Origin: Clavibacter michiganensis subsp. tessellarius
Lineage (GTDB): Bacteria > Actinomycetota > Actinomycetes > Actinomycetales > Microbacteriaceae
Reading direction: 5' to 3'
NCBI RefSeq assembly: GCF_021922985.1
Contig: NZ_CP040788.1
Location: 992,001-1,056,000, forward strand
DNA length: 64,000 bases
The translations under genes and the position numbers were made by a program. The notes under the pieces were generated by a model, which saw nothing but the letters and a program-made list of their open reading frames with translations, searched no databases and was not told the origin of the DNA. This document shows positions 6,133-18,400 of this stretch, in pieces (position 1 is the first letter of the stretch; each line of letters begins with the position of its first letter).

Positions 6133-9100
6133 ATGGACGACACCGCAGACGCAGGAACCCTCGACCGACGACTCGCCCGCACGCCCCTGGCGGTCGTCGG
6201 CCTCTCCAGCCTGTTCCCGGGCTCGACGGATGTCGAGGGCTTCTGGAACGGCATCGTGGACCGGGTCGACGCGATCCGGGACATCCCCGACTGGCACTGG
6301 GACGTGGAGGACCACTACTCCCCCGACCGGACCGCCCCCGACAAGACCTACGCGCGGCGCGGCGGCTTCATCGACCCGGTGCCGTTCCACCCCATCGACT
6401 TCGGCATCCCGCCGTCCCAGCTCGACGTGACCGACGTGCTCCAGCTGCTCAGCCTCGTGGTGACCCGGGACCTGCTCCGCGACGCGGGGACGGACGCCGG
6501 CGACTGGTACGACGCCGCGCGGACGGGCGTCGTCCTCGGCGTCACCGGCGCGAACCAGCTGACGCAGCCCCTGTCGGCGCGGCTCCAGACGCCCGCGATC
6601 CTGCGCGCCGCGCGGTCCGTCGGGCTGAGCGAGGCGGACGCCGCGGAGATCGCGCGGCGCTTCCGCGCCGGGTTCGCGCCGTGGGAGGAGAACTCCTTCC
6701 CCGGCATGCTCGGCAACGTCGTCGCGGGGCGGGTGGCCAACCGCTTCGACCTCGGCGGGATGAACATGACCGTCGACGCGGCGTGCGCGAGCTCGCTCGG
6801 CGCCCTGCGCGCGGCGGCGGCGGAGCTCGTCGACCACCGGGCGGACACCATGATCACCGGCGGCTGCGACGCGGAGAACACGGTCTTCATGTACCTGTGC
6901 TTCTCGAAGACGCCGGCCTTCAGCCCGTCGGGCGACGTGCGGCCCTTCGACGCGTCGTCGGACGGCACGCTCATCGGCGAGGGCATCGGCATGCTCGCCC
7001 TCCGGCGCCTCGAGGACGCGGAGCGGGACGGGAACCGCATCTACTCGGTGATCCGCGGGATCGGCTCGGCCAGCGACGGCCGCTACAAGTCCATCTACGC
7101 CCCGCGCGCCAGCGGCCAGCAGCTGGCGCTCCGCCGGGCGTACGAGGACGCGGACTGCGCGCCCACCTCGGTCTCCGTGGTCGAGGCGCACGGGACGGGG
7201 ACGGCCGTCGGCGACGCGACGGAGCTCCGCGCGCTCAGCGAGGTGCTCGCCGAGGCGGGCGCCGCCGAGGGGTCCATCGCGATCGGGTCGGTGAAGTCGC
7301 AGATCGGCCACACCAAGGCCGCGGCGGGCGCCGCCGGGCTCATCAAGCTGTCCCTCGCGCTGCAGCACCGCATCGTGCCGCCGACCATCAAGGTCGAGAC
7401 GCCCGCGAGCGCGTTCGCCGGCAGCCCCCTGCACGTCAGCACGCAGCCGCGCCCCTGGTTCCGGAGCCCCGACCAGCCCGTGCGCCGCGCGGGGCTGTCG
7501 GCCTTCGGCTTCGGCGGCACGAACTTCCACGTGGTCCTCGAGGAGCACCCGGCCTCGCGGGCGATCGGCAACGCCCTCGACCGCAGCGTCGTGCGGCTGT
7601 GGGCCGCGCCCACGCCCGCCGAGCTCGCGGCGGCCCTCGAGGACGGCGCGGCGCCCGTGGCGTCGGGCACGGCGATCGACCCGGGCTGGCCGCGGATCGC
7701 GCTGGTCGCGCCGACCACGGACGCGGCCGACGCGATGCGGTCCGGCGCCGCCCGCCGCATCCGCGCCGAGTCCGACGCCGCGTGGTCCGACCCGCGGGGA
7801 TCCCACTACCGCCCGGCCGCCCTCGACGGCGCCCGCGTGGGCCTCCTGTTCTCCGGGCAGGGCAGCCAGCACGTCGACGCCGCGCTCTCCGCCGTGCTCC
7901 GCGAGCCCGTCCTCATGGACGCGCTGGAGGACGCGTACGCGACCGCGGGCCTGGAGGGGCTGGCGGCGATCGCCTATCCCCCGCCCGCGACCGACGACGC
8001 CGGCCGGTCCGCCCGCACGGCCCGGCTCCGGGAGACGCAGGACGCGCAGCCCGCCATCGGCGCGCTGTCCGCCGCGCACCACCGCCTGCTCACCGGGCTC
8101 GGGCTCGCGCCGTCGGCGTTCGCCGGCCACAGCTTCGGCGAGCTGACGGCTCTGTGGGCAGCCGGATCGCTCGACGACGCGTCCTTCCTGCGCCTCGCGC
8201 GCCTCCGCGGCGAGGCGATGGCCGCGGCCGCGAGCGGGCACGGCGACGCCGGGGCGATGGTCGCGGTCCTCGCGGATCGCGCGACCGCGGACGCGCTCGT
8301 CGCGGCGACCGAGGGACTCGTCCTCTGCAACGTCAACAGCCCCCGGCAGCACGTCGTCGGCGGATCGCGCGAGGCCGTCGACCGGGTCGTGCGCCTCGCG
8401 GAGGAGCGGGGCGTGCGCGTGGTCGAGCTGCCGGTCGCGGCGGCGTTCCACACGCCGGCGGTCGCCGGCGCGGTCGACGCGTTCGGCGAGGCGGTCCGGG
8501 CTGCCGGGGTCGGGGCCCCCACCCGCGGTTCGGTGCACGCGAACACGCCGGGCGGCTCGTACGGATCCGACGTCGCCGCCAACGCGGAGCTCCTCGCCGC
8601 GCAGCTCGCGCACCCGGTGGACTTCGAGCGCGGCGTCCGGCGGATGCACGAGGACGGCGTCCGCGTCTTCGTCGAGTGCGGCCCGGGAAACGTGCTCGCG
8701 CGCCTGGTCACCGAGATCCTGGGCGACGCCGACGACGTGCTCGTCGTCGCCGCCGACGCCGGGGATCCGGCGACCTCGCAGCACGTCCTGGCCACGACGA
8801 TCGCCCGGCTCGCCGTCGCCGGCGCCCTCGAGCGCTGGCAGAGCGCCGGCCTGCGGGAGCGGCCCGTCCCGCGCGAGGGCACGGGGCCCGCGGTGATGCT
8901 CACGGGCGTCAACCACGTGTCCGCCGCCCGCGCGGACGGGTACGAGCGCCTCCTGGCCGAGCCGTACGAGCTCACGTCCCGCGCGCCCCGCTCCCCCGAC
9001 GTCGCCGCGTCGGCCGCCCTCGCGGTCGCCGCGTCGAGCGCCGTCGCCGTCCCCCCGCACGCCGCTCCCCCCACGCCGGCGCCCGCCGGCCGCGTCGCGG

Positions 9101-12100
9101 ACGAGGTCCCCCTCCCCGTCCGCGCCCCCATCCCGATCACCACCCACCGCACACGAAGCGAGCCGGAGAACATGAGCGTCATCCACACCACCCCCAGTCG
9201 TCACCTCGACCTGGCGCGGGAGCAGCTGAACGTCCACGCCGACTTCCTGTCCGGCCAGCAGGACGTGAGCCGCGCCCTGCTGTCCATGCTCGAGGGCGAC
9301 CACGACCACGTCCCCGTGGACGGGATCCGCGAGATCGTCGCCCAGTGCATCGCCGTGGGCGACGCCCACGTGCAGGTGAACCGCATGATCTCCGCCGGCG
9401 GCGCCGACGAGCCCGCCGACGGGTCGAGCCGCGGAGCGCGCTCCGGGCGGGCCCGCATCGGAGCCCCGGCTGACGGCGGCGGCAGCGGCGGGAGCGGCGG
9501 GAGCCGACCGGCACGGCACGAGGGCGCGCTCGCCGAGCGCCCGGCGCCCCGGTCGATCGCGCTCCGGGACGACCACGTGCGCGCGGGGTCCGAGATGACC
9601 CGCATGGGCGCCCCGACCGCGACGGAGGCCGTCGTGCACGCGGCGGCCGCGAACCCGGGAGCGCACGCCGCCGCATCGGCGACGGCCCCGCCCGCCGTCC
9701 AGGAGGACGCGACCCCGGCCGCCCCCGACGCGTCGCCCGACGTGGTCGCCGACACCGCGGCCGCGGACGCTCCCGCGGCCCCCGCGGTGGACGTGGACAT
9801 GGAGGCGCTCGTCCGCGAGGTCGTCGCCGAGAAGACCGGCTACTCGGCCGACATCCTCGAGCTCGACATGGGCATCGAGGCCGACCTCGGCATCGACTCG
9901 ATCAAGCGCGTGGAGATCCTCGGCGCGATCGGCGAGCGCTTCCCCGGCCGCGCCCCGTTCTCGCCGGAGGAGGTCGCCGAGCTGCGCACGCTGGGCGACA
10001 TCGTGGACGCGCTCCGCACCCCGGGCTCCGGCACCAGCCGCGAGCGTCGCGCCGCCGCGGCGGCCGACGACGAGGAGGCGGCGCCAGGGATCCGCAGATC
10101 GGTCGTGCGATGGCGGCGGATCCCGGGGCCTGACCTCCCCGCGAGCCGTCCGCGGCGGCGGGTGGCGCTCGTCGACCTGGCCGACGCTCCGCTCACCGCG
10201 CCCCTGCGACGGGCGCTCGAGGGCGTGGGCCACGAGGTCCGCGTGACGACGCCCGACGACCTCGGCGACCTCGCCGGGGACATGGTCCTCGTGGCGGGCC
10301 CCGGCGGGGACGCCACCGGCGCGCTCGTGGCCGCGCTGATCGCGGTCCAGGCGTTCGTCCGCGCGCACGGCCCGCGCCCCGCCGACGACGAGGCGGCGCC
10401 CCGCCTCCTGGCCGTCGGCCTCCTCGACGGCCGGGACCCGGACTCCGCCGACGGGATCGCCGCCGCCGGCCTCGCGGGCCTCGTGCGGACGGCGCGCATC
10501 GAGCACCCGGGCATCCGGTCCCGCGCGGTGATGCTCGAGGACGGGGGCGGCCTCGACCCGGACGCCGCGGCGACCGCGCTCGTCGACGAGCTCGACGACG
10601 CGGCCGACGGCCTCGACACCGTCCGGTGGAGCGCGGGCGAGCGCTCCGCGGTCCGCGTCGAGCCCGACGACACCGCCGCCGCCGCCGCCGCCCAGGACGC
10701 CGACGCCGCCGTCCCCTCCGCGCGAGCCCGCTGGGACGACCTCGACGTCGACGACGCCGTGCTCGTCACGGGCGGCGCGCAGGGGATCACCGCGCTCTGC
10801 GTGCGGGAGCTCGCCGCCGCGAACCCCCGCCCCGCCTACGTGCTCGCCGGCCGCACCCCGTCCGCGGAACCGGCGTGGGCGACGGGCCTCGCCTCGCCCG
10901 CCGAGCTGCGCGACGCCGCGGCGACGCTCCTGCGCGACGCCGGGAAGCGCCCGACGCCCCGCGCCGTGGGAGCCCTCGCGGAGTCCGTCCTCGCGGGACG
11001 TCGCGTCGCGGAGCAGCTCGCCGCCCTGGAGCGGGCCGGCGTCCGCGCGCACTACGTCCGCGTCGACCTGACCGACGCGGACGCGACCCGCCAGGCGCTG
11101 GCGCCGTTCGCCGCGCGCATCACGGCCGTCGTGCACGGCGCGGGGGCCATCGCCGACAAGCTGATCGCGGACAAGGCGCCGGAGGACGCCCGCCGCGTGA
11201 TCGCCACCAAGCTGCGGAGCCTCGAGAACGTCCTCGCGGGCCTCGGCGGCTCGACCCGCCTCCGTCACGTCGTGCTCTTCTCGTCCGTCGCCGGGCTCTT
11301 CGGCAACCGGGGCCAGGGCGACTACGCCATGGCGAACACGGTCCTCGACCGGTGGGCCGAGGGGCTCGCCGCGCACCTGCCCGCCGCGCACGTCGTCTCG
11401 ATCGACTGGGGCGCGTGGGACGGCGGCATGGTCTCCGACGCGGTGCGGGCCCTGTTCCGCGCCCGCGGCTACGCGCTCGTCGCCCCCGGCACCGGCGCGC
11501 GGATGCTCGTCGAGCAGACCACCGCGCCGCACGTCGACCAGCGGCAGGTGCTCATCGGCCCCGCGGAGCCGCTCTCCGGGGATCCGGTCCTCGCCCGCCG
11601 CACCCGGTCCGCGCTGCTCCTCGACGGGCTGTTCGGCTCCGAGCTGGTGCGGGCGCACGCGCTCGACGGCACGAGGATCCTGCCCCTCGCCGCGGCCGCG
11701 TGCCTCCTCGCCGCCGCCGGCGGACGCCACACCGGGCGCCTCCCTGCCGAGCTCCGGGACGTCCGCGTCTCCGCGGGCGTCGGGGACGCGGACGCCGGCC
11801 CCTTCGTCGTGCTGCTGGAGGACGCGACGGCCGACGGCCCGGGCGACGCCCGGATCCACGCGGTGCTCGCCAGCGCGGGCGACGGTCCCGGCGGACGCGA
11901 CCGCCCGCGGTTCGCGGCGACCCTCGCCTCCGCCTCCCCCGCCCTCCCTGGCGGGACGCCCGCAGCGCCGCCGTCATCCACCTCCCCCGTGCGCCCCCTC
12001 GACCCCTACGCCTCGGGCCTGCTCTTCCACGCCGACGCGCTACAGGCCGTCACCGGCGTCCAGCGGGACGAGGACGCGGTCACCGTGCACGCGGTGAACC

Positions 12101-12459
12101 CCGCCGTCGCGCGCCCGCTCGCCACCGAGGCCGGCGCGATGGACGTGGTCGCGCTCGACGTGGCCATGCAGGCGGCCCTCGTGTCCGCCCACGAGGCGGG
12201 CGGCATGGTCGCCCTGCCCTCCGCCGTCGGATCGCTCCGGTGGACCGGGGGCACGGCGGCCGGCGACGCGCTGCGGATCCGGGCGACCGGCATCCGGGCC
12301 CTGGCCGACCGCACGCGCATGGACCTCGTCGTGACCGCGGTCCGCGCGGGTCGGGAGCACGTGGTCGCCACGCTGGACGACGTCGAGGTGACCCGCCGCC
12401 CGGCGGCCGTCACCGCCCCGAGCGCCGCCGACGCGCTCGTGACGGCGGGTGCGTCATGA
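6133..12459 (+). CDS. pfaA: PfaA-type iterative lipid synthase, KS-AT-ACP-KR-DH
   Basis: A 2108-residue megasynthase, the main chain-building subunit. Domains: ketoacyl synthase about 17-480 (Cys218 in DAACASS, His353 in EAHGTGT, His393 in GHTKAAA); acyltransferase about 565-880 (Ser667 in GHSFGE, His in AAFHTP); an Ala/Pro-rich linker and a helical segment 1014-1090; one ACP about 1220-1290 (Ser1256 in LGIDSIKRVEIL, the PUFA-synthase form of the motif); ketoreductase about 1340-1790 (TGGAQGI at 1546-1552, Ser1717/1718, Tyr1731); PKS-type dehydratase about 1820-2090 (His1842 in HALDGTRILP, Asp2009 and Gln2013). Same domain order as marine PfaA, but with one ACP instead of the usual five to nine. 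GGAG lies 6 nt before the ATG. The stop overlaps the next gene (ATGA). Confidence 0.93.
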   Translation: MDDTADAGTLDRRLARTPLAVVGLSSLFPGSTDVEGFWNGIVDRVDAIRDIPDWHWDVEDHYSPDRTAPDKTYARRGGFIDPVPFHPIDFGIPPSQLDVTDVLQLLSLVVTRDLLRDAGTDAGDWYDAARTGVVLGVTGANQLTQPLSARLQTPAILRAARSVGLSEADAAEIARRFRAGFAPWEENSFPGMLGNVVAGRVANRFDLGGMNMTVDAACASSLGALRAAAAELVDHRADTMITGGCDAENTVFMYLCFSKTPAFSPSGDVRPFDASSDGTLIGEGIGMLALRRLEDAERDGNRIYSVIRGIGSASDGRYKSIYAPRASGQQLALRRAYEDADCAPTSVSVVEAHGTGTAVGDATELRALSEVLAEAGAAEGSIAIGSVKSQIGHTKAAAGAAGLIKLSLALQHRIVPPTIKVETPASAFAGSPLHVSTQPRPWFRSPDQPVRRAGLSAFGFGGTNFHVVLEEHPASRAIGNALDRSVVRLWAAPTPAELAAALEDGAAPVASGTAIDPGWPRIALVAPTTDAADAMRSGAARRIRAESDAAWSDPRGSHYRPAALDGARVGLLFSGQGSQHVDAALSAVLREPVLMDALEDAYATAGLEGLAAIAYPPPATDDAGRSARTARLRETQDAQPAIGALSAAHHRLLTGLGLAPSAFAGHSFGELTALWAAGSLDDASFLRLARLRGEAMAAAASGHGDAGAMVAVLADRATADALVAATEGLVLCNVNSPRQHVVGGSREAVDRVVRLAEERGVRVVELPVAAAFHTPAVAGAVDAFGEAVRAAGVGAPTRGSVHANTPGGSYGSDVAANAELLAAQLAHPVDFERGVRRMHEDGVRVFVECGPGNVLARLVTEILGDADDVLVVAADAGDPATSQHVLATTIARLAVAGALERWQSAGLRERPVPREGTGPAVMLTGVNHVSAARADGYERLLAEPYELTSRAPRSPDVAASAALAVAASSAVAVPPHAAPPTPAPAGRVADEVPLPVRAPIPITTHRTRSEPENMSVIHTTPSRHLDLAREQLNVHADFLSGQQDVSRALLSMLEGDHDHVPVDGIREIVAQCIAVGDAHVQVNRMISAGGADEPADGSSRGARSGRARIGAPADGGGSGGSGGSRPARHEGALAERPAPRSIALRDDHVRAGSEMTRMGAPTATEAVVHAAAANPGAHAAASATAPPAVQEDATPAAPDASPDVVADTAAADAPAAPAVDVDMEALVREVVAEKTGYSADILELDMGIEADLGIDSIKRVEILGAIGERFPGRAPFSPEEVAELRTLGDIVDALRTPGSGTSRERRAAAAADDEEAAPGIRRSVVRWRRIPGPDLPASRPRRRVALVDLADAPLTAPLRRALEGVGHEVRVTTPDDLGDLAGDMVLVAGPGGDATGALVAALIAVQAFVRAHGPRPADDEAAPRLLAVGLLDGRDPDSADGIAAAGLAGLVRTARIEHPGIRSRAVMLEDGGGLDPDAAATALVDELDDAADGLDTVRWSAGERSAVRVEPDDTAAAAAAQDADAAVPSARARWDDLDVDDAVLVTGGAQGITALCVRELAAANPRPAYVLAGRTPSAEPAWATGLASPAELRDAAATLLRDAGKRPTPRAVGALAESVLAGRRVAEQLAALERAGVRAHYVRVDLTDADATRQALAPFAARITAVVHGAGAIADKLIADKAPEDARRVIATKLRSLENVLAGLGGSTRLRHVVLFSSVAGLFGNRGQGDYAMANTVLDRWAEGLAAHLPAAHVVSIDWGAWDGGMVSDAVRALFRARGYALVAPGTGARMLVEQTTAPHVDQRQVLIGPAEPLSGDPVLARRTRSALLLDGLFGSELVRAHALDGTRILPLAAAACLLAAAGGRHTGRLPAELRDVRVSAGVGDADAGPFVVLLEDATADGPGDARIHAVLASAGDGPGGRDRPRFAATLASASPALPGGTPAAPPSSTSPVRPLDPYASGLLFHADALQAVTGVQRDEDAVTVHAVNPAVARPLATEAGAMDVVALDVAMQAALVSAHEAGGMVALPSAVGSLRWTGGTAAGDALRIRATGIRALADRTRMDLVVTAVRAGREHVVATLDDVEVTRRPAAVTAPSAADALVTAGAS

Positions 12460-15400
12460 CGCAGCGCATCGCGGTCGTGTCCATGGAGTGCCTGCTCCCC
12501 GGCGCGGACGGCGTGCCCGCCTTCGAGCGGCTGCTCGCCGACGCGACCGACGCGCGCGGGGCCGACGACCCCCGCCTCCCCGCCGCGGGCTCCTCGGCGG
12601 GCGCGACCTTCGCCTCCCGCCGCGGCGGCTTCCTCGACGCGGCCTCCCGGGAACGCGCCCGCGCCGGCAGCGGGCTCGACGCCGACGCGGACGACGCGCG
12701 CGCCTGGGCGTCCTACGTGGTGCGCCGCGCCCTCTCCCGGGTCGGCGGTCCCGGGGCCGACCGCTCGCGGACGAGCCTCCTGCTCGGCTGCTACACGTTC
12801 CCCACGGACCGCTCGGCGCGCGTGTCGCTGTCCCTCATCGAGGACGAGGTGCGGGCCGGCCTCGACGACGCCGGCATCGCCACGACGCCGCGCTCGGCCC
12901 CCGACGCGGCCCTGCCCGGGCACGTCGACGTCGCCGGATCCGTGGCCGACGCGGTCGCGGACGCCGCGGGCCTCGGCGGCCGACGGCTCGTCCTCGACGC
13001 CGCCTGCGCGTCGGGCCTCTACGCCGTGCGCCTCGGCTGCGACGCCCTCGCCGAGGGCACGGCGGACACCGTCGTCGCCGGCGCGGTGTGCGCGCCCGAC
13101 CTGCCGCTGCTCCACGTCTCCTTCTCGGACCTCGGCGCGTACGGGAGCGGGCTCTCCGCGCCCTTCCGCGCGGGCAGCACGGGGATCCTCACCGGCGAGG
13201 GCGCCGCGGTCGTCGTCCTCCGGCGCCTGGAGGACGCGATCCGCGACGGCGACGAGGTCCTCGCCGTGATCGACGGCTCGGCGATCACGAACGACGGCGC
13301 CGGGCAGCACCCGCTCGTCCCGGGCCGGGACGGGCAGCGCTCCTGCTACGAGCTCGCCTACGCGGACGCGGGGGTCCTCCCCGCCGACGTCGACTACGTC
13401 GAGTGCCACGCGACCGGCACCCCGGTCGGCGACCGCACCGAGCTCGCGTCCCTCGCGTCCTTCTTCGGCGAGCGCATGCCGCTCCTCGGATCCGTGAAGG
13501 GCAACATCGGGCACCTCCTGACCGTGGCGGGCATCACGAGCCTCATCAAGGTCGTGCTCGCCCTCCGCTCCGGCACCATCCCGGCGACCGTGGGGGGCGA
13601 CGCGAGCGCCCCGCTCCTGCACGACCGGGTGGTGGAGCGGCCGACGGCGTGGCCCGACGTCGCCGGGCGTCCGCGGCGCGCGGCCGTGTCCGCGTTCGGC
13701 TTCGGCGGCGCCAACGCCCACGTGGTGCTGTCGCACGCGCCCGACGGGGAGTCCGCCCCCACGCCCGGCCCCGCCCCGCGGCCGGCGGCGCGGACGACGC
13801 TCGCGGTGACGGGCGTCGGCGCGTACGTCGGCGCGGGAGCGCGGATCGACGACCTCCTGCGCGTCGAGGGGACGGGCGACCGCGCCCCGCTCCTCGACGC
13901 AGACACCACCGCCCGCTCGACCCGGGCCCCGCGCGACGGCGCCCCGCTCGGCCCGATCGCGCTCGAGCCCATGGCCGACCGGATCCCGCCGACGGACGTC
14001 CGGCACATGAACCCGGCCCCCCTCGCGGTCGCCCGCGCGGTGCGCGACGCGTTCGCGGACGCCGGCGGACCGCCCGCTCCCGGCACGCGGACCGCCGTCG
14101 TCGTCGCCCTGGACCTCGAGGCCCGGGCCCACGAGCGGCTCGCGCACCTGCACGCGGACACGATGCTCGGCCGCGTCCTCGACCCGTCGATCGCCGGGTC
14201 CCGGACGGCCGCCACCGCCTCCCTCCTCCGCGACGCCCTCCACGCGCGGCTCAGCGCCAACGAGGTCCTCAGCTGGATCGGGAGCATCACGGCGGCGCGG
14301 ATCAGCGCGACGTGGAACCTCACCGGGCCCTCCTTCACCGTCTCGGCCGGGCCGCTCGGCGTGCTCCGCGCGATCGAGGCGGCGCAGCTGCTCCTCTCGG
14401 ACCCGACGATCGACCAGGTCGTCGTCGCCGGCGTCGACCTCTCGGTGACGGCCGAGCGCGCGCTCCTCCCCGGCGCGTCCGACCGCCCCCTCGAGGCCGC
14501 GACCGCCCTCGTGCTGCGCCGCCCCGAGGACGCGCCGGGCGCCTCCGCCCTCCTCGACCCCGTCGACCCGGCGGAGCGGCAGGATGCGGCGCCGCAGGTC
14601 GTCGACGTGCACGCCGCCACCGCCGCGGGCCGGGCGGCCCTCCTCGACGCCGCCCTCCCCCGCGGCGCCGACCACGACCCCGACGGCACCGCCGTCGCGA
14701 GCACCCGCGAGACGTGGGGCGACGCGGCCAACGCCGCGGCCGGCCTCATGGTCGTGCGGATGGTCCTCGCGCTGCGTGGCCGCGTCCTGCCGGGCACCCC
14801 CGCCGACGTCGACCTGCCGGAGGACCGCCGCCGGGGGCTCGACGTGGCCCGCGCCGGCGAGGTCGTGCCGGGGACCCCCTGGCTCGCGCGACGGGACCGC
14901 CCGCGGATCGGCCTGGTGTCCGTCGAGGGCCACGGCGGCGCGACCGGCGCCCTCCGCGTCCGCGAGCCCGACGACGCCCGGCGCGTCGACGGCCGCGCGG
15001 CGTGGCGGGCGGGCGGCGGCGCGCGCCTGCTCCGCCTCGACGCGGGGACGCGCGATGCGCTCGTCGAGCGGCTGCGGCTGCTCGCGGACGGCGTCGCGCC
15101 CGAGGACCTCCCGGCGACGGGCGCCGGATCCGAGCGCCTGGTGCTGGTGTTCCGCGACCGGGCCGCGCTGCCGCGCGAGGCGGCCCGGGCGCGGGACGCG
15201 CTCGCGACGCTCCCGCCCGGCGCCCGCTGGGCGGCGCCCGGGGGCAGCAGGTACGCGACCGTCGATCCGGCGCGCGTCCCGCGGATCGGCTACGCCTTCC
15301 CGGGCGCGTTCACCGCGTACCCCCGGTTCGGCGCCGACCTGCTGCGCACGGTGCCGACAGCCATGGACGCCCTCGACGGGCTCGTCCGCGCATCGCGGGA

Positions 15401-18400
15401 GGACGTCACCCTGGCGCGCCTGTACCCGCGGCGCTCCGAGGCCCCCGGCCCCGCCGACCTCATGCGCCGGGAGGCGGAGCTGCAGGCCGACGTGCCGTTC
15501 ATGCTCGGCGTGGGCACGACCTTCGCCATCGTCTACGCCGACCTGCTCGAGCGGGTGACGGGGCGCCCGCCCGCGGCGACCATCGGCTACTCCCTCGGGG
15601 CGTCGTCGATGCTCTTCGCCACCCGCCGGTGGGACCGGGAGCATCGGAGCCTCGCGCGGATCACGGCCTCTCCCGTCTTCCGGGACGAGCTCGCGGGCGA
15701 CCTCCGCACCGTCCGCCGCGCCTTCGCGACGGACGACGGGACGCCCGTCGCCGAGGTGTGGCGCGCGGTCGTGGTGCTCGCGCCGTCCGACGAGGTGGCG
15801 GCGCGGGTCGCCGGGCGCGACCGGCTGTTCGTCACGCACGTCAACACGCCCGCCGAGGTCGTGGTCGCCGGGCTGTCCGCCGACGTGGAGGCGTTCGTCC
15901 GCGAGACCGGCTTCCGCACGGCGCCGTCGCCCGTCGTCTCGCCGCTGCACTCGCCGCTGGCCGAGGGGTGGGCCGACGAGCTCGTGGAGCTGCACCGCTT
16001 CCCCACGGGTCCCGGATCCGACGCCGCGCTCCTCGACGCCGTCGGCGGCGCGGCCATCTCCCCCGACGCCGGATCCGACGAACTCGCCACCCGCATCGCG
16101 CGCTCCGTCATCGAGCCCGTCGACCTCCCGGCGCTGGCGCGGGCCGTCGCCGAGCGCGTGGACCTCGTCCTGGAGGCCGGCCCCGGGGGGACGTGCGCGC
16201 GCTGGATCACGGACACGCGGATCCCCGGGCTGCGCGCGCTCGCGCCCGACCATCGCGGCGCGCCCTTCGGGAGCACCTGGCCGGCCTTCCTCGCGGAGCT
16301 CGTCACCTCCGGCATCGACGTCGACATCGCCGACCTGGCCGTCGATCCCCGCACCACCCCGCCGGAGGGCCCGCTCGTGGGACGCACCGCATCCATCCGC
16401 CAGGACGTGGCGGCGGCGTTCGGCACGGCGGACGCGGGCGCGGTGCGGGGAACCCGCGCGGACGCCCGCCCCGCCGCGTCCGCGCCCGCCGACGCCGACG
16501 CCGGCTCGTCCGCCCCCGCCCCCGCCCCCGGCTCGGCGTCCGCCGCCGCCGCGGCCGCGGCCATCACGTGGGAGGCGGCCGCGGTCGCCCTGAGCCCGTG
16601 GTGGGACGACCGCGGGCGTCCCCTCCCCGCCGATGACGGGGCCCCCGGGGATGCGGGCGCACCCGCCGATCCCGGCGCGGCGGACGACGCCGGTCCCCTC
16701 GGGGACGACGTCCCGCCGGACGGATCGCCGGAGGGCGCGAGCGCCCTCGTGGCGGAGGGCCGCGACGCGCTGCGCTGGCAGGTGCTCGAGGCGCACCGGG
16801 ACTCCCTCGAGCTGCAGCACGCGCTCCTCACGGCCGCCGCCGCCGAGATGCGGGGCGCTGCGGCGGACCGCGGATCCGACGCCGACGCCGACGCCGCGAC
16901 ACCACCGCCCGCATCGACCCCACCGCCCGCCGCCGACCGCCCCGCGCCCCCGGGTGACGCCGTCCTCTGGGACGCGGACGACCTAGTGGAGTTCGCGACG
17001 GGCCGCATCGCCCCCGTGTTCGGGCCCGCGTACGCCGACATCGACGACCTCGCCGTCCGCGTCCGGCTGCCGGCCCCGCCGTACCACTTCGTCTCCCGCG
17101 TCCTCGCGGTGGACGGCGAGCGCGGTCGCTTCGGCCGCTCCACCATCACGACCGAGTACGACGTGCCGCTCGACGCGTGGTACCTCGTGGACGGCGGGGT
17201 GCCGCCGGCCGTCGCCATCGAGGCCGGGCAGGGCGACCTGGTCCTGGTCGCCTGGCTGGGCATCGACGCGGAGAACCAGGGCCGGCGCGTCTACCGGCTG
17301 CTCGACAGCACGCTGGTCTTCCACGGCGACCTGCCGCGGGCCGGGCAGACGCTGCGGTACGAGATCACGATCGAGCGCTTCATCCGCAACGGCCCGACGA
17401 CGCTGTTCTACTTCAGCTACCGCTGCTTCGCCGACGGGGTCCTGATCCTCGAGCTGACGCGCGCGACGGCCGGCTTCTTCTCGGCCGACGAGCTCGCCGC
17501 GCCGCTCGGGATCCTGTCCGACGCCGGCGAGCCGCGGGTCCCGGAGACCGGCCCCGAGCGCCCCTGGCTGAAGCCGGTCGCGCGCACCGACCACCACGTG
17601 CTCGACGCGGCGGACCTCGCGCTCCTCGCGGACGGGGACGTCGGCGCGGTCTTCGGCCCGGAGCACGCGCAGCCCGCGGGCGCCAACCGCGCCCTCCGGC
17701 TCCCCACCGCGCAGCTGCGGATGATCGACGGCGTGGTCGTCGACCCGGAGGGCGGCACCCGCCGCCTCGGGCACGTCACCGCCTCGTTCGCCCTCGATCC
17801 CGACGCCTGGTACTTCCGGTGCCACTTCACGGACGACCCCGTGCTGGCCGGATCGCTGGTCGCCGAGGGGGCCGTGCAGGCCCTCCAGGTCCTGCTGCTG
17901 CACCGGGGCTTCCACCTGGTGCTGCCGGACGCGCGCTTCCAGACGATCCGGGGCATCACGACCGAGGTGTCGGTGCGCGGCCAGATCGTCCCCGGCGACG
18001 CCGCCCTCCGCTACGAGCTCGACGTCACGGAGCTGACCCTGCTCCCCCGGCCCACCGTGGTCGCGGACGTCGTCGTCTACCGCGACGACCAGGCCGTGGT
18101 GCGGATGCGCGACTTCGGCATGCAGATCCGCGAGAAGGACGGCGCCCCCTTCCGCCCCGGCGACGGCGGCGTCTCGCCCTTCCTCGGCCGCACCAGCAGC
18201 CGCGGCGTGCCGACGGTGGTCAACGAGCTGCAGCTGGCCCACGCCGCGCGCGGGGACCTCGGCACCGCGATGGGCCCCGAGTTCGACGTCTACGGCGACC
18301 GCCGGGCGCCGCACATCCCGAACCGCGACTTCCAGTTCGTCGACCGCATCGAGTCGGTGACGGGCGCCCGCGGCGCGCTCGCGCCGGGGATGGTCATGGT

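Noticed and set aside
4027-11859. A 2610-codon open frame on the minus strand opposite the PfaA-type gene
   Set aside because: It is the antisense shadow of a high-GC coding region: composition is Arg/Gly/Val/Asp-rich with no domain, while the plus strand has every catalytic motif.
12006-16820. A 1604-codon minus-strand open frame opposite the PfaBC fusion
   Set aside because: Same reason: third-position GC bias keeps the antisense frame open; no family resemblance.
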